This document shows positions 48,602-60,800 of a stretch of DNA of 64,000 nt, one piece after another. Source of the stretch: Albifimbria verrucaria (lineage: Eukaryota > Ascomycota > Sordariomycetes > Hypocreales > Stachybotryaceae). Each line of letters opens with the position of its first letter. The stretch's first letter is position 1. The stretch covers positions 62,001-126,000 of the forward strand of contig JAHREC010000030.1 of assembly GCA_020081605.1 (NCBI GenBank), given 5' to 3'. The notes under the pieces were generated by a model. That model saw only the letters and a list, made by a program, of their open reading frames with translations. It did not search any database and was not told the DNA's origin. The translations under genes and the position numbers were made by a program.

Positions 48602-51600
48602 TTACTACATCCTCTTCTTCATCATCCTTTCTTTATTCCATTCTGGGAATGTTTCCAGGCAATCATACATACGCTGTCCCAAGAACGCGCCCACGTCTGG
48701 AAAGTCATTAGGGCTTCATGTCCCGGGCGCAACATCGCTGTTATGCGGGTTTTACGAAATTATCGGCTTCGGTCTTCTTCTTGTATATTATTGAGGCCTA
48801 CCAGCTGGGGATGTACATCTTCTTAACGACTTAATGTGAATTCACGATACTTAGCGAAATAGGCAAGGATTGGAAGAAATGGTGCTTATTTTACATATAT
48901 TATTATGTCTTTTTGTAAGCTGTGAAAGAAACTCAACCAGGTCGAAGGAGGTGCGTGTTTTTGCCTCCCAAGACCGGTTTCCTACGCGCAGGCGAGCATT
49001 GATTTGTCGAAACAGCAACTACTATACACGTGATGGAGCCTAATGGATTAGATGTATTGATGAGGGTAGTGCTTAGAATAAACGTCTGCTACTTTATATT
49101 GGTCAGTAGATGGCGAAATACCGCACAACAGACAGAACGTTGAATCATGTAGCACAGAGCACAGTGTCGTTTTCTGATCATGCTCATGCCCTAAACCCCC
49201 AACTTTAGGCTGTAAACCCTCCTCCGCAGACACTTTCTATAGAGGCCAATCATTTCGTTTCCCTAGCAAAGGAACTTCCGGAGATCGCTAGTGGACCAGA
49301 GTTCTCACACCCTCGTTGTGTGGCCCCAATGCGCTTTACCCGACCCGCAGTTTCTTGTTCGTGGAAGCCTAAGCTGCATGCCTTATCATGGTTGTGTCCA
49401 ATTACGATTCCTCCTGGATGTTTCAGTACATGGGGTGTTGCCACCGATGTCGAAGTGACTTTGCCGGTGCATGACTGTTCGCGGTGGTCGATGATGGATC
49501 TGGCTTGCGAGACGACGCTGGTAATGACAACGACGACGAGATGGACGGGAGAAGGGGAAACGTAACTGTAGCATCGGAATCGAGTAACACGAATGGGAGT
49601 TTGCAATGTAGGTCTCCGGACGTGTAGAGTCGATGAAATGGATTTACCCCTGAAATGTCACGTCGAGCAATACCGCAGCCAGTACTTGTTTTCTCTCTTG
49701 GATCCTGCTTTCACCCAAAATCTACTGTTATAATTCAGAAGATTCTGGGAAGAAGTCCCAGTTGTCCTGCGTCCTCCCGTAGTTTCCAGCTTGTTATTGT
49801 CCTGGCGCGCGTGTCGAATGTCAAGGAGCTCGCGCCCAGCTGCCTCGTTTAACCTGATGTCTACGCCCCAACGGTTCTCGGAGAAGCTCGTCTATTCGGT
49901 GCCATGTCTGTCCTTGTGATTATTCGGTCTGATTATCGAGCGGGCAGTGGAGAACTGCAAAGATTCGTCCGGTGATCGAAATTGGTTCTCGTTCCTGGCG
50001 TCCGTCGTGTTACTCGGACCGGCTGGTCTATGATTTGATTCTTGACAAGACCTCTGAAAACTGTCAGTTTGAAAACACGATTGTCTACACAATCCTATGA
50101 AAATGTAGACGGAATCAATCGCGTTCAACGGCCACTTCGACCAAGTGTCAGCGCTGTAGTCAGCGCTGTAGTCAAAGCTGTGGTATGGAAGTATTTGTCC
50201 TTCCGCTCGACTTCGGAGTCTGCTGTTTCCGGTTGATATTGGAAAGTACCTGGTGATTGCCCAAGGGTCTGCGATGATTGAGACAACTTTCGTACAACAT
50301 ATGCCTCGCGTTTTCCAGAGCCAGATTCCTAGTTGCAAGTGTTGACTGCCATACCAGCATCACATAACTGAAATGTCTCTCTTTCATTGGTCCCTTGGTG
50401 GATGTGGGGAATAGTAGCATCTGGTCGGAGCTACCGCCGACAAATGTAGAGCCCTGATTGGCTAGCTTCCACACACCACCTCCTCAGGAAATATCACGGC
50501 CAGACTTTGGGGGCAAAGTAGCTCTAATCAGGGTTTCAAGGAAGTGCTTGTATTTGGTACTGGATACTGTCATCTTCATTGCTCTCTCCTAATTCAGAAT
50601 GAGCACGGTCTAATGGCCTAGAAGCTATTTTCACCATGATCTTGCACCAAGCGCATGTAACAATACGGTTGACTTCGATTCAACGGCTGGACAGACTTTA
50701 GAATGTAGAGGCATTGCTCCAAGTCCTGCAGAGAAGAATTCGAAGATTAAGCACGGAATGAGAGGGTTAAAACCTTTATTGTGTTTTAAGATTGCTCACT
50801 ATACGCATGCAACCGGAACAGCCATGAGGATTTTTTCATGTTGACCTGGACATCCTCCCCATTCCCTCCCATTCCTAGTGTCGTATAAATGGTCGAGGAG
50901 CATGGGGTGGCGCACAAACTGTATGAATATCCACTGTGGAATCAAGGCTCACATCAGAATGATGTCAGGTTTAGAAAGCGGACATCGACCACCAATAATC
51001 ATCGGCCGACAGGCGACGAAGGGTTCTGCTCGCCGTCGTAGGACTAGCCCCACGCCCGGCGTCACCTGGACGATCATTTGCAGTTTAACAGTACCGGGAT
51101 AATGGCAATCATTGTGAAATAAGGTATCATGAGGAGGAGTTGCCAAAGCTAACATGACTCAGTTCCAGCCCATTGCTCACAGTCTGGGGAAGGACTCATT
51201 CATCTCGATCGTCGGTCAGTTGCACCATTGACGGGCACGGATTAACGCATAAGAGCGTTAATAATTATTTCCATTTTGATAAAAGTTCAACCTTCTAGTT
51301 TGAATTCATCCGGAACTCTTCGCGACCGTTGGTGATTCGTATAGTTCGCGAGCACGTCGGATTATTGATTCGAGAGCGATGTGGAGCTCCCGCAGCAACA
51401 AACACGAACTAAGTATATTACAAAACTACTTAGAGGCGAAGAATTCCTTAAACTAACTAAAGTCGTCGAACTCTCTCAACTCTTGAACATGTAAGTGTGG
51501 TGTGCATAGGGTTGCATCTACTGATTCCAAGCTGTCAAAGCACTGCATCCTCAACGGCACGAGCGAAGATTCGACTGTTCCCTTTGGCATCTAGTATAAT

Positions 51601-54339
51601 TACAAGGAGAACGATTTCTAATCATTACCTTGTTGTAGTCCCTGAGACTCTACCCCGAGGACGAAATCAGCGCTGCATGCCTAGCCCTTGAGTACTTTCG
51701 GAATTCCGACGACTCCGGCGACCTACACAAGTATTTGACCTAGCGTTCCAACAACTGGCTCAAGCGCGTCAAAGCAGAATGGAATGATGGCCGATGCTAC
51801 CAATTAATACAAAAAAATAATAATAGTACCCGTGGGCAGATACTTTCACACGATTCAAAGGCAGACACCCCACAAAACTCTGGTTATGTCACTTTATATA
51901 CATCAACGGTAACTCTGCTTCAACAAGGAAACAGGCCGCATAAAATACTGCACATGAGAATTTTCGTAGCTGCTCCTTGGGCGTTCAGCGCGCTGTTGTA
52001 CTAACGGATAGAGGGAGCTGCCCGATCATCGCTACGGTACCACCCACAAAGCCAAGACTGCGGGAACACGAACCTAGCTTTCTGCTTCTCAAGTCACACA
52101 GAGCTCTACATCTAGTGACACTTCGGGAAGAATTGAATTTGTGCTACAGAAAAGCTTCTCGATCCTAGTCGAAGAAGCAGATTTTAGGCAGTTGGATGAG
52201 TGGCGTGACGTGGCCTGGCGCAAGTGCTGAGGACGCCCTGTCAGGGCAACGATACAAGGGCTGAGAACTGGACGAGGCACGCCCGAGGCGTGTCTCATGG
52301 ATTGTCACGAACTGCACTTGGTTCCCCAAGGCCTGCTAGGAAGTGCGTGATGTTTGATTCCACTGATTGCTTTCACTTCTGGTGGTGGCATGATCTGACC
52401 AATCCGAAAGCGCGGAAGACTGCCCGAAGGAAGCTAGCAGTACCTCGCCATCACAGCACCTCCGAGGAGTTACTAGCAAGAACAGGTATGTTGAGCGATC
52501 TTGGGTTGTTTCTTTATTTTGACTACTTATGGTTGTTCCTATACATACTCTGTACATGCAGCTGAAACCGAGTTTGGCAACAGTTCATCAAATCCCGAAG
52601 AGCCAGGCAGCAGCAGCCTTACGAGGCGCCAGGGCGAGAAAAGCGTATGCAGCGGGACACCTGACTTGGTAAGTCCCGGATGCATCTGTTTCGGCAGCTT
52701 GCAGTCACGCCGTGCAAGGCAAGAAACCCCTTGGATTCGTGCTTTTGAATATCGGCGTGGACAGAGAAAGAGAACAATGTTCTGACCGCTGTCTTGAGAA
52801 CGATCTTTTTGGCCAATGATGGCGTGTTCCATCAAGCGGTCTGCACCACCCTGGACCTTGATGGCCGAGCAGCCAGGGCAGCAATCCTGCCCATGTAGTT
52901 GGTGGCACTCAGCCAATCTCTCGAGAGTATAGGTAGCATTCGCAACCCCTGAAAAATGACAGCTCACCTGGCTACCCTGACGGAAGGTTGGATCTAGCCA
53001 TCCAGCATCAGCTTTCGCTCCAAGTTCCCAAGGCATCGACGGGGGATGGTATGCTTATTTAGGGATGATATAGACCTGCACTGTCCTGTCCTTGCTCGAG
53101 AGGAAGCGCCTGGTCGTTCTCCCGAAGAGAATGATGGCGCCGGCAACTCCATCGTCCCGTGACCGCTGCACGCACTGCAGAGACGACGACGGACACTAGC
53201 TCCATGCACACTACATGACACAAACGCACCTCGGAGTAAAGGAATATGAACTTCGCTAGCGGTAGGCCGCTGCAACCAAAGCGGTGAGCGAAATGAGGGA
53301 CGTTAACTCACAAATAGGATCAGACGTGCGGGAGCGCCTTCACATAAAGTCGACGTTTCATATCCGTCCCCGATAACAGAGAATCCATCGGTCGCATACA
53401 AAAACCCGCATATGCGCAAATCACGGCAAGGCAAGGCCAGGACGGATCTCAGCAAACGCGCCGGCGCCTTGTTGGATCGGGACGACATCAGAGAGGAAAA
53501 AGGAGAAGGAGAAAAACAAAGCCCCGATTGTGTTTCGTCCATTTGTCTACGTTTCTGCCTGGCGAAGAGCGGGCCCAGCCATTGCCGCAGAGCCTCACTC
53601 TGAACCCCTAGAAAAGTGGCCGAGATACCTTCGAACAGTGCTGCCGCAGTGACTGCCTGCTGGGCGCCACCTGATCGATTGGGTCTCGCTCGACGGGATA
53701 TGGGTCTTGGGAAACACAACGAGAGGAATTCGTACACTTCCGGTGAAAAGACACGTCGGTTATTGTTGGTTCACGGCAGATCCTGTGAGGGTGGAAGGTT
53801 CGTTGACAGGTCGTCACCAACCACTGTGTCGGGAGAAGCCTCTTTCGATCCGTAAGATCCTGAGTCAGAGTTTAAGACCGGTGCGCGACCCGTTGCGCCT
53901 TGCATCAAGTGGAATTCAAGATTGGGGCTCGTGGATCTTGCTGAGTGTGTCCATGCTGCGATTCTTAAGTCACTTGATGGTCCGATCAAATCTCGAGGTA
54001 GGTACGTACCCGCGTTGTCGTGACTGCCTCTTCTTGCCTTCAAGTAGCTGCTTTCCCTCCATAAACTTTTTGTTTTCTCTCTTTCTTTTCCTTGCTGGAC
54101 TTGCACACTTTTTGTCTTTCCACCACCTCTCTCTTCGCAACGTGACCCAGCCCACTTGGCCGTCTTTGACCTTGTACTCATAGATTCATTCTCAATAACG
54201 ATCGCTTCGATCACACATTTTCACGGGGCATCAGTTGATCGATTCTACCCAAACTCGTCGTGTTCTTCTAGACTCTTCCCACCATCCGTGCTCTACCAAA
54301 GTCGACGTGTTTCCTCGGGCGTACACACAGGAAGGAATC
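48602..54339. other. 5.7-kb gene-poor stretch
   Basis: No family-like ORF, tRNA or transposon terminus seen on either strand. 51.2-51.9 kb is AT-rich. A 12-bp tandem repeat lies at 50147-50183. The right end (53.9-54.3 kb) is a pyrimidine-rich 5' flank of the ABC transporter gene. Confidence 0.5.
50147..50183. repeat. 12-bp tandem repeat (GTCAGCGCTGTA)x~3
   Basis: Two perfect copies of GTCAGCGCTGTA followed by GTCAAAGCTGTG. Confidence 0.8.
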
Positions 54340-57300
54340 ATGGATTCTTCATCAACGCTGCCGCTGGGCTGGAGAGTCCTCTACTACATCTATCCTACCA
54401 CCGTGTTCGCCTTTTTCGCTGCTTCTATGCTATTCTCTACCATACTTCTGCGGAAGCCGAAGCAAACGGACAAGCCTAAAACACAGGCCGCCACCCGGCG
54501 CCCTCTGCTGGCATTTGTCTTCTGCTTGCTGTCTACATACGTTTCCCAGATCATACTTCTCGCAGTCGACTGCATCATCCACGGTGAATGGATCATCGAC
54601 GATCCTACCATGGTTGGCTACCTCTCCTGCGTTCTCGTTTACGGCACGCAGTTCACAATAATAAACGATACCACGGGCACGGTTTCACATTCCTTTCATG
54701 GCTCGTGGTTTCTTGCGTTGCCTTTCGAACTTACCCTTGGTGGTCTGAATTTGATGCCGGTTTCATCCACTACGTCGTTTAGTACCCTCCACATCGTTCT
54801 AGTAATTTTGACCGCCTTGAGGTGTTTGGCACTTATCGCTCTTGTTGGTTGGTCACTTCTCGGGCTTTATTTTCAACGAAGGTACTCTGCCACGGATGAA
54901 GAACGCCAGAAATTGCTATCAAAGGACGCAAACCAAACCCAGACCGAGAATGAAGCGGGATACGGAGCCACGGAGCAGGAAACTGATTCCTCCAACGATA
55001 GAATCGAGTCTAGCTGGGAACGCCTTGACCGAGAAGCCCGAGAGGCCATGGAAAAGCGTTTCGAAGAAGGCGGAGGTAACTGGCTTGCTTATGTCAAGGA
55101 CTACATGGTATGTTTGCTCTTCACAATCTCTGCGCTACCACACCTCTACACCCTTCTGCCTATTGAGTATCAGAAGAAATGAGACAACAGCATCTGAGTC
55201 GTCAATTATACCTGATGAATACCACGTGTGTATACTTTGGACTAATCCAGCTCAGATCATGTTCCCATATATTTGGCCGGTGCATAGCCCAGGCCTCCAG
55301 CTTCGAGCTTTAGGCGTCGGCGTGTGTCTCCTTGTATCCAACGCTCTCAACGTGCTCGTTCCTCGACAGACTGGTATAATCATCGATAGTCTGAACGGAA
55401 CAACCGACGACAATACATGGATTGCGGTGGGCGTGTTTGCAGTGTTAAGACTGGCCTCTTCACAATCCGGCATTGAGCTCATTCGCCAGTGGCTTTGGAT
55501 TCCCGTCAAGTACTACTCTTATGATGCCCTGACACGAGCGGTCTACTCACATGTGATGAATCTATCCGCCGACTTTCACGATTCCAAAAGCTCTTCCGAG
55601 ATGATGGTTGCTTTCTGGGGTGGCAGGGCCGTCTCGAGTGCTGTGGAGACTGTTCTTCTACAGGCAATTCCCATGTTATTTGATTTGACCGTTGCCGTTG
55701 TTTATCTTTCGGTGACATTTGGAGCCTACGAAGGTTTCATTGTGGTCGCCACTGGTACCGTCTTCCTCATGCTCGCTAGTCGACTCATTGCCAAGTCTAC
55801 ACAAGCTGCTCGCGAGAAAGAAAGCTCTCTTTACCAGGAGCACTACCTTAGACAGACCGGATTGACTGGATGGCAGACTGTGAGCGCCTTCAACCAGATC
55901 GGCTACGAGGAAAACCGACACGCTGAAGCGGTGACAAATCGATGGCTTAAGCACCAACAGTTTGTTCTCAGTTGGGCAGTGTCAATTGCCTTCCAGACGG
56001 TTATTCTCACATGCGGCCTGTTGGCAAGCGCTTTCCTGGCTGTCTCTCGTATTCGAAGTGGTGTGGCAACACCGGGTCAATTTACAATGCTGCTCATGTA
56101 TTGGTCACAACTTACATCTCCGCTTCAATTCTTTGCCAGGCTTGGGAAGACCATTGGTGATGACTTCATTGAGGAGAGCGCTTGCTAGACATGATGAAGC
56201 AGAAGCCAACGATTGAGAACAAAAAGGAGCCCGGCCACTGAAATTCCACGCCGGTGAGGTGGACTTTGACAATGTTTACTTCAGCTACGACAAGAAGAAG
56301 GAGATATTGAAAGGCGTCAGTTTTCATGTCCCAGCTGGCCAAACCGTGGCTTTTGTGGGAGCAACGGGCGCTGGAAAGTCTACACTGCTCAAACTTCTCA
56401 ATCGCTTTTATGATGCCACGAGCGGGTCCGTCTTGATTGATGGACAAGACGTCCGTGATGTCGATTTGTATAGGTACGTCGCAGTTACAACCATGATTAT
56501 CATACACAGCTGACAACATCAACTTAGTCTTCGTGATCGAATTGGCGTTGTTCCTCAGAGTCCGATTCTTTTTGACGATACGATTATCAACAATGTTCGA
56601 TATGGCCGGTTGACAGCCACTGACGAGGAAGTTTATGAAGCGTGCCGGGCTGCTTGCATCCACGATAAGATCGAGAGTTTCACAAATGGTACGTCTGCTG
56701 CGGTTAAGGTGTCCCACACTCTAATATAATCACCAGGCTACAAGACACACGTAGGCGAACGTGGCATGTAAGTGGTTTCGCCCATAAGAAGAAGCCCACG
56801 TTAACAACCATAGGAAACTCTCTGGGGTGAACTTCAGCGCATCGCCATCGCCCGTGCTATTCTAAAGCAGCCCGATATTGTCCTTCTGGATGAGGCTACT
56901 AGTGCCGTTGATACAGACACGGAACAGCAAATCCAAGCTTCACTCAAGACCCTTTGCCACGGCCGTACCACGTTCATCGTAGCGTAAGTACGATTCCACC
57001 ATCAACGCATGATACTTTTCTCACAAATTTAGCCATCGACTTTCCACGATTATGAATGCCGACAGGATCATTGTGGTTGAACAAGGCCAAGTTGTGGAGC
57101 AGGGAGGACACGAAGAATTGATTCTCGCCAAAGGACGTTACGCAGATCTTTGGTCTAAACAAGTGTTTCTCTCTCCTGTCGATAATGATGATTCGTCTCA
57201 AATCAAGGTTATCGACAACCATGACGACAAGTCTTCTGAACTTACCGCCTTGTCTGAGGGCGAGAATGAGACTGTCAATACTGCTGAAGAATCTGCCAAA

Positions 57301-58431
57301 ATGGAGGCATCAAATTCATCCCAAAACAAAGAGGTAGATTCTGCCAAAGATAGTTCGTCTTTGGCTGATTCTAACCTTACGTTATAGGGATCGAAGCTGA
57401 ACCCCGTGGCGCCCGCCTTCACACCACGCAAGACCGCCTCCAAGGACGCAGATTCATCGCAAGGATCTCCGTATTTATCTCCAGTATCAAATATCACAAC
57501 AATCGCTCGAGGAAGTTCAAATGTCCCAGGAGAATTATTTCATGATTGTAAGCTTCATGATGTGACCACATCCCACCCAGAATGTGATGACAACACAGTG
57601 ACAATGCCATCCTTGGATGCGAAAGACAACTGCAGTCAAGTCAAGGAAAATGGGGTTCCTGTCCTCGCAGATGCTACAACTCGAGTAATGCAACCCACAG
57701 GTGATGAGGGCCAGCTTATATCCGGTCAAAACGGTGCGTGATCATAGATAGCTTGGTATAGTAAGGATACAACTGATACCAAAAAGGTGATGCTTCCGAA
57801 ATTTAGACGATTCCAGAAACAGAACAAATGCCCAATCAACCATATTCCACCGAGCGCACCCAGTTGAGGCGCCCACGTTATTCTCGGAGAGTGCAATCCA
57901 AGAGCGAGCCACCACACGCATCCCAAGATTCCGACGTGGATACAGCTGAAGAACAGACAGGAGGGAACCCAGAAAGAGTGTTATGTGAGGTGGAAAACTC
58001 TGTAAGTCAACCCTTGTTCGAGCTATATTGTGATGAAACTAAGGATGTTGTAGCGTCGTGTCTCAGCACCACAAGCAATACCTGGCAACCTCGGTGCCGA
58101 GACTATGGCTAATGCGGGTGTGAACAACGACCAGAAGCAGATACAATTGAGTCCCGAAGAATCAACTAAGAGACATGAGAATGCAGACAAGTCTCAGAAT
58201 ACACAAGACAAAACCCCGAAGGATGTGGTCGTTGGATCCAATAACACTCAGAACCACAGGATCGACTCGGCCACTTCGAATGAGAACGAGCCACCACGGA
58301 AGGTGCCAACTTCCATGACATCTTCTCGGGGTAATCGTGGTGCTAGGCGCGGCAAGGCGCCATGGTATCGAGGCCGACGAGGACGTGGAGGCTCTCGATC
58401 AATGTCTTCAGGTGGTGCTAGCCAAGTATGA
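54340..58431 (+). CDS. hmt1: HMT1-like half-size ABC transporter with PAM2 and RGG tail (three frame breaks)
   Basis: ABCB-type half transporter of the heavy-metal-tolerance group (vacuolar in fission yeast Hmt1). Nine exons: 54340-55107, 55256-56473, 56528-56688, 56737-56767, 56814-56983, 57033-57333, 57388-57733, 57817-58001 and 58054-58431; about 1186 aa with all phases matching. About five N-terminal membrane helices precede a six-helix ABC membrane domain. The nucleotide-binding domain has GATGAGKST (Walker A), VPQSPILF (Q-loop), LSGGELQR (signature), [11 protein letters not shown] (Walker B) and AHRLST (switch His). Breaks: GG 56173-56174, CCC 56230-56232 and GGGG 56824-56827 (in the signature). 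The tail of about 300 residues holds [13 protein letters not shown] (PAM2-like, residues 886-898) and ends with [10 protein letters not shown]...RGRRGRGG. Reading through intron 57334-57387 would stop at TAG 57385 and omit the tail. Confidence 0.88.
57334..57387 (+). other. 54-bp in-frame intron that can switch the ABC protein C-terminus
   Basis: GTAGAT...CTAAC...TTATAG. The intron is in phase 0 and divisible by three, so unspliced mRNA reads 17 extra codons and then the TAG that is the splice acceptor itself. Splicing adds about 300 residues with the PAM2 and RGG motifs. Confidence 0.6.
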
Positions 58432-58830
58432 ATATAAGTCAAGTCCGGATACATAAACTCGAGTTCAACGTCTCGGTATCGCAGCAAAAGATATCTGTAT
58501 TCTTTTGCTGGATCCTATGGGACGAATCAGAGAGGGCCACAGGCACATTGGAGCCTCGAACTCATACATACATGCCCCCAACACTGTTGCAGAAAATAGT
58601 CTGGCCATGAGATATCACGAAGCAATAGATTGCTTAGGGAGGACGAAACCACATATCCTAGAGGAGAGAGAGGATAATGAACTGCAGAAATTTTGTCTTT
58701 AATATGTATAGAGTAGTCATGATGGCATAACGTCTTTGCTTTCCTTGCCTCACGGGCTTGCCGAGGTATCATTTACAGAGTTCATAATTTCGAGTTAATC
58801 TAGCGTAGCCTGCGAGCCAAAAGTGTAGAT
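58432..58830. other. convergent 3' spacer
   Basis: 3' ends of the ABC transporter (+) and SGT2 (-). No gene is seen. Confidence 0.5.
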
Positions 58831-60196
58831 TTATCGTCCAGCGCCGCCAGGCGCACCACCGGGAGCACCACCAGCTCCTGGAGCACCACCACCACCCATC
58901 ATGTTTCTCGCCCTGAGTAACACAGTTAGTTATTCTGTTGGTAGTGAATTTAAGGCAGAGAGGCGGGCAGGCAGTCTGTCGATAGCACGTGCTATGGATA
59001 GGATAGAACACTCACATATCGGCAATGTTGGGGTCGGACATCAAGGCACCAAGATCGGGCATGCCGCCTCCGCTGCTGAACTGGTTGGCCATATCTCGAA
59101 GACGAGGGTTGCTCATCAAATTGTTCATGAGGTCGGGGTTGCTCATGAGGTTCTGGGCCATGCTCGCGAACATGGGGTTGCTCATGATGGAGCCGAGGTC
59201 GGGCATGCCGCCAGCGCCGCCGGCACCGCCTCCAAGCATAGAGGCCAGGCCACCAAGATCGGGCATGCCTCCGGCGGAAGCACCGGGGAGGAGCGGGGAA
59301 GAGTCTCCTGCTCGGCCTCCATCTCCTCAACGCGGCGCTTGGCCGTCTCGAAGCCCTTCTTCATGGCGTCAGAGCCACCGTTACCCTCGTACTCGATGCC
59401 CTTGCCGTAGGCCTCCATGGCGCCCTTGGCATCGCCGAGAGCGAAGCGGGCAAGGCCGAGACGGGACCAGGCCTTGGTGTAGGAGGGGTCGAGGGCGACA
59501 GCAGCCTCAGCATCGAGCTTGGCCGAGGCGTGGTCCTTGGCGGCGGAGTGGGCGGCAGCGCGGTTGGAGAGGAAGACGGCGTTGCCAGGGTGGATGGAGA
59601 GGGCCTGGGTGTAGAAGTCGATGGCGGAGCGGTAGTCCTTCTGGGCCATGGCGGCGTTGCCCTTGCTCTTTAGCGACTCGGCCTCCTTCTTCTGGTCGTC
59701 GGAAGGCTGCTGGGCGGAGGAGCCCGAGGCGGAGGCGGAGTCATTGCCGCCGGCGTTCTTGAGCTTCTCGTAGACGGAGTAGATCTGGAGGAGGTTCTGG
59801 GAGCCGATGGCAGCCTGGACGGCGGACTTGTCGGCGGGGTCAACCTTGAAGGACTCGGCGATGCAGTTGATGGCGACGTCGATGGAGTCCTTGTCGTCGG
59901 CGGTGAGGGTGCCGTCGTTGGTGGAGGTGGAGAGGAAGTCGCAGATGGCGAGGGCCAGGCGCTGCTTGGAGGACTGAGAAGATGCCTAAGGGAAGGGGAG
60001 GGTTTGTTTGTTAGCGTTGCTTCCTCTCAGTTGCTTGTGGGGATTGGCGCTGGGTGTTTAGGTGAGGATGGTAGAAAGTGGTGATGTGATGCAAATGGTG
60101 GAGGGGGCAAACGCAGAGGGAAAAGCGGGATGATTGCCGACTCGTTGATGCGATGGATCGCATGAGAAAATGAAGAAGAATACAACGACTCACCAT
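58831..60196 (-). CDS. sgt2: SGT2/SGTA TPR co-chaperone (one frame break)
   Basis: Cytosolic co-chaperone that hands tail-anchored membrane proteins to the Get4/Get5-Get3 pathway. Exons on minus: 60196-60194 (only the ATG), 59985-59016 and 58912-58831; about 351 aa against 346 in yeast Sgt2. N-terminal Get5-binding helices (MASSQSSKQRLALAICDFL) lead to three TPR repeats: ESLKSKGNAAMAQKDYRSAIDFYTQAL, FLSNRAAAHSAAKDHASA and AWSRLGLARFALGDAKGAMEAYGKGI. The Met/Gly/Asn-rich C-terminus, with DPNIADM and MSNPMFASMAQNLMSNP, binds hydrophobic segments. The end is a GGAPGG repeat. The + strand GGGG run at 59285-59288 lacks one base and disturbs the linker between TPR and the C-terminal domain. The first intron (208 bp) begins immediately after the start codon. 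Confidence 0.93.
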
Positions 60197-60800
60197 TTCG
60201 GTATCTAGCAATGCGCAAAGGGAGGAGGGCGTAGAAGGGGTGGGAGGATGTGTAGGAGCAAGGATCGTGGGGAAAGGTTGCAAGAATTTGGAAGTGCAGC
60301 GGTTGGTTGAGCCCCGCGATGGAGGTGTCGTGGAGCGTGTCGCAAGTTCCGCAGTTTTAAGTGGTGGGCGTGGGCTGGAATGTTCCATTCACAAAGCAGG
60401 CCAGGGGCAGGGCGTTTGGTTGGCTGTTCTGTTTTTGGAGAGGGAGGCTCGGAACGGTTTAGGCCCGTGCTTAGATAAAGACGGGCTTATCGTGCCTGTG
60501 AGATCAGGGGTCCAAGCGCGCGTTTGCATGTCGTCGTCGCCTCGTCACCTGTTTACTGAGATGCCATGGTTATCCCGTGAAGCAGACATGACTTTACAAA
60601 GCAAAAAGGAAAAGAAGAAAAACAAAAGTCAACACACGTCTCGCAACAGCTCAAGTCAAGAACCAAGTCAGATATTGCCGTGCTGTCCTCGCAGCGCTAA
60701 TGCTTCCCGCTATTATACCTACAATTAATCTACATGTAATGCAATTCATGACCCTATAGAAAACAGCGTGCGGACTTTGAAGAACACGGAGATGACTTCT
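60197..60800. other. spacer SGT2 promoter / E3 3' end
   Basis: Holds the SGT2 promoter and the 3' UTR of the RING-CH gene; an A-rich stretch lies at about 60600-60635. No gene is seen. Confidence 0.5.

Noticed and set aside
57817..58431. Independent RGG-protein gene downstream of the ABC transporter
   Set aside because: The splice phases of the preceding exons match without a break and no separate promoter is evident; kept as an alternative in the related finding.
59025..59762. 245-codon Arg-rich open frame on +
   Set aside because: Antisense shadow of SGT2, caused by its GC-rich codon usage.
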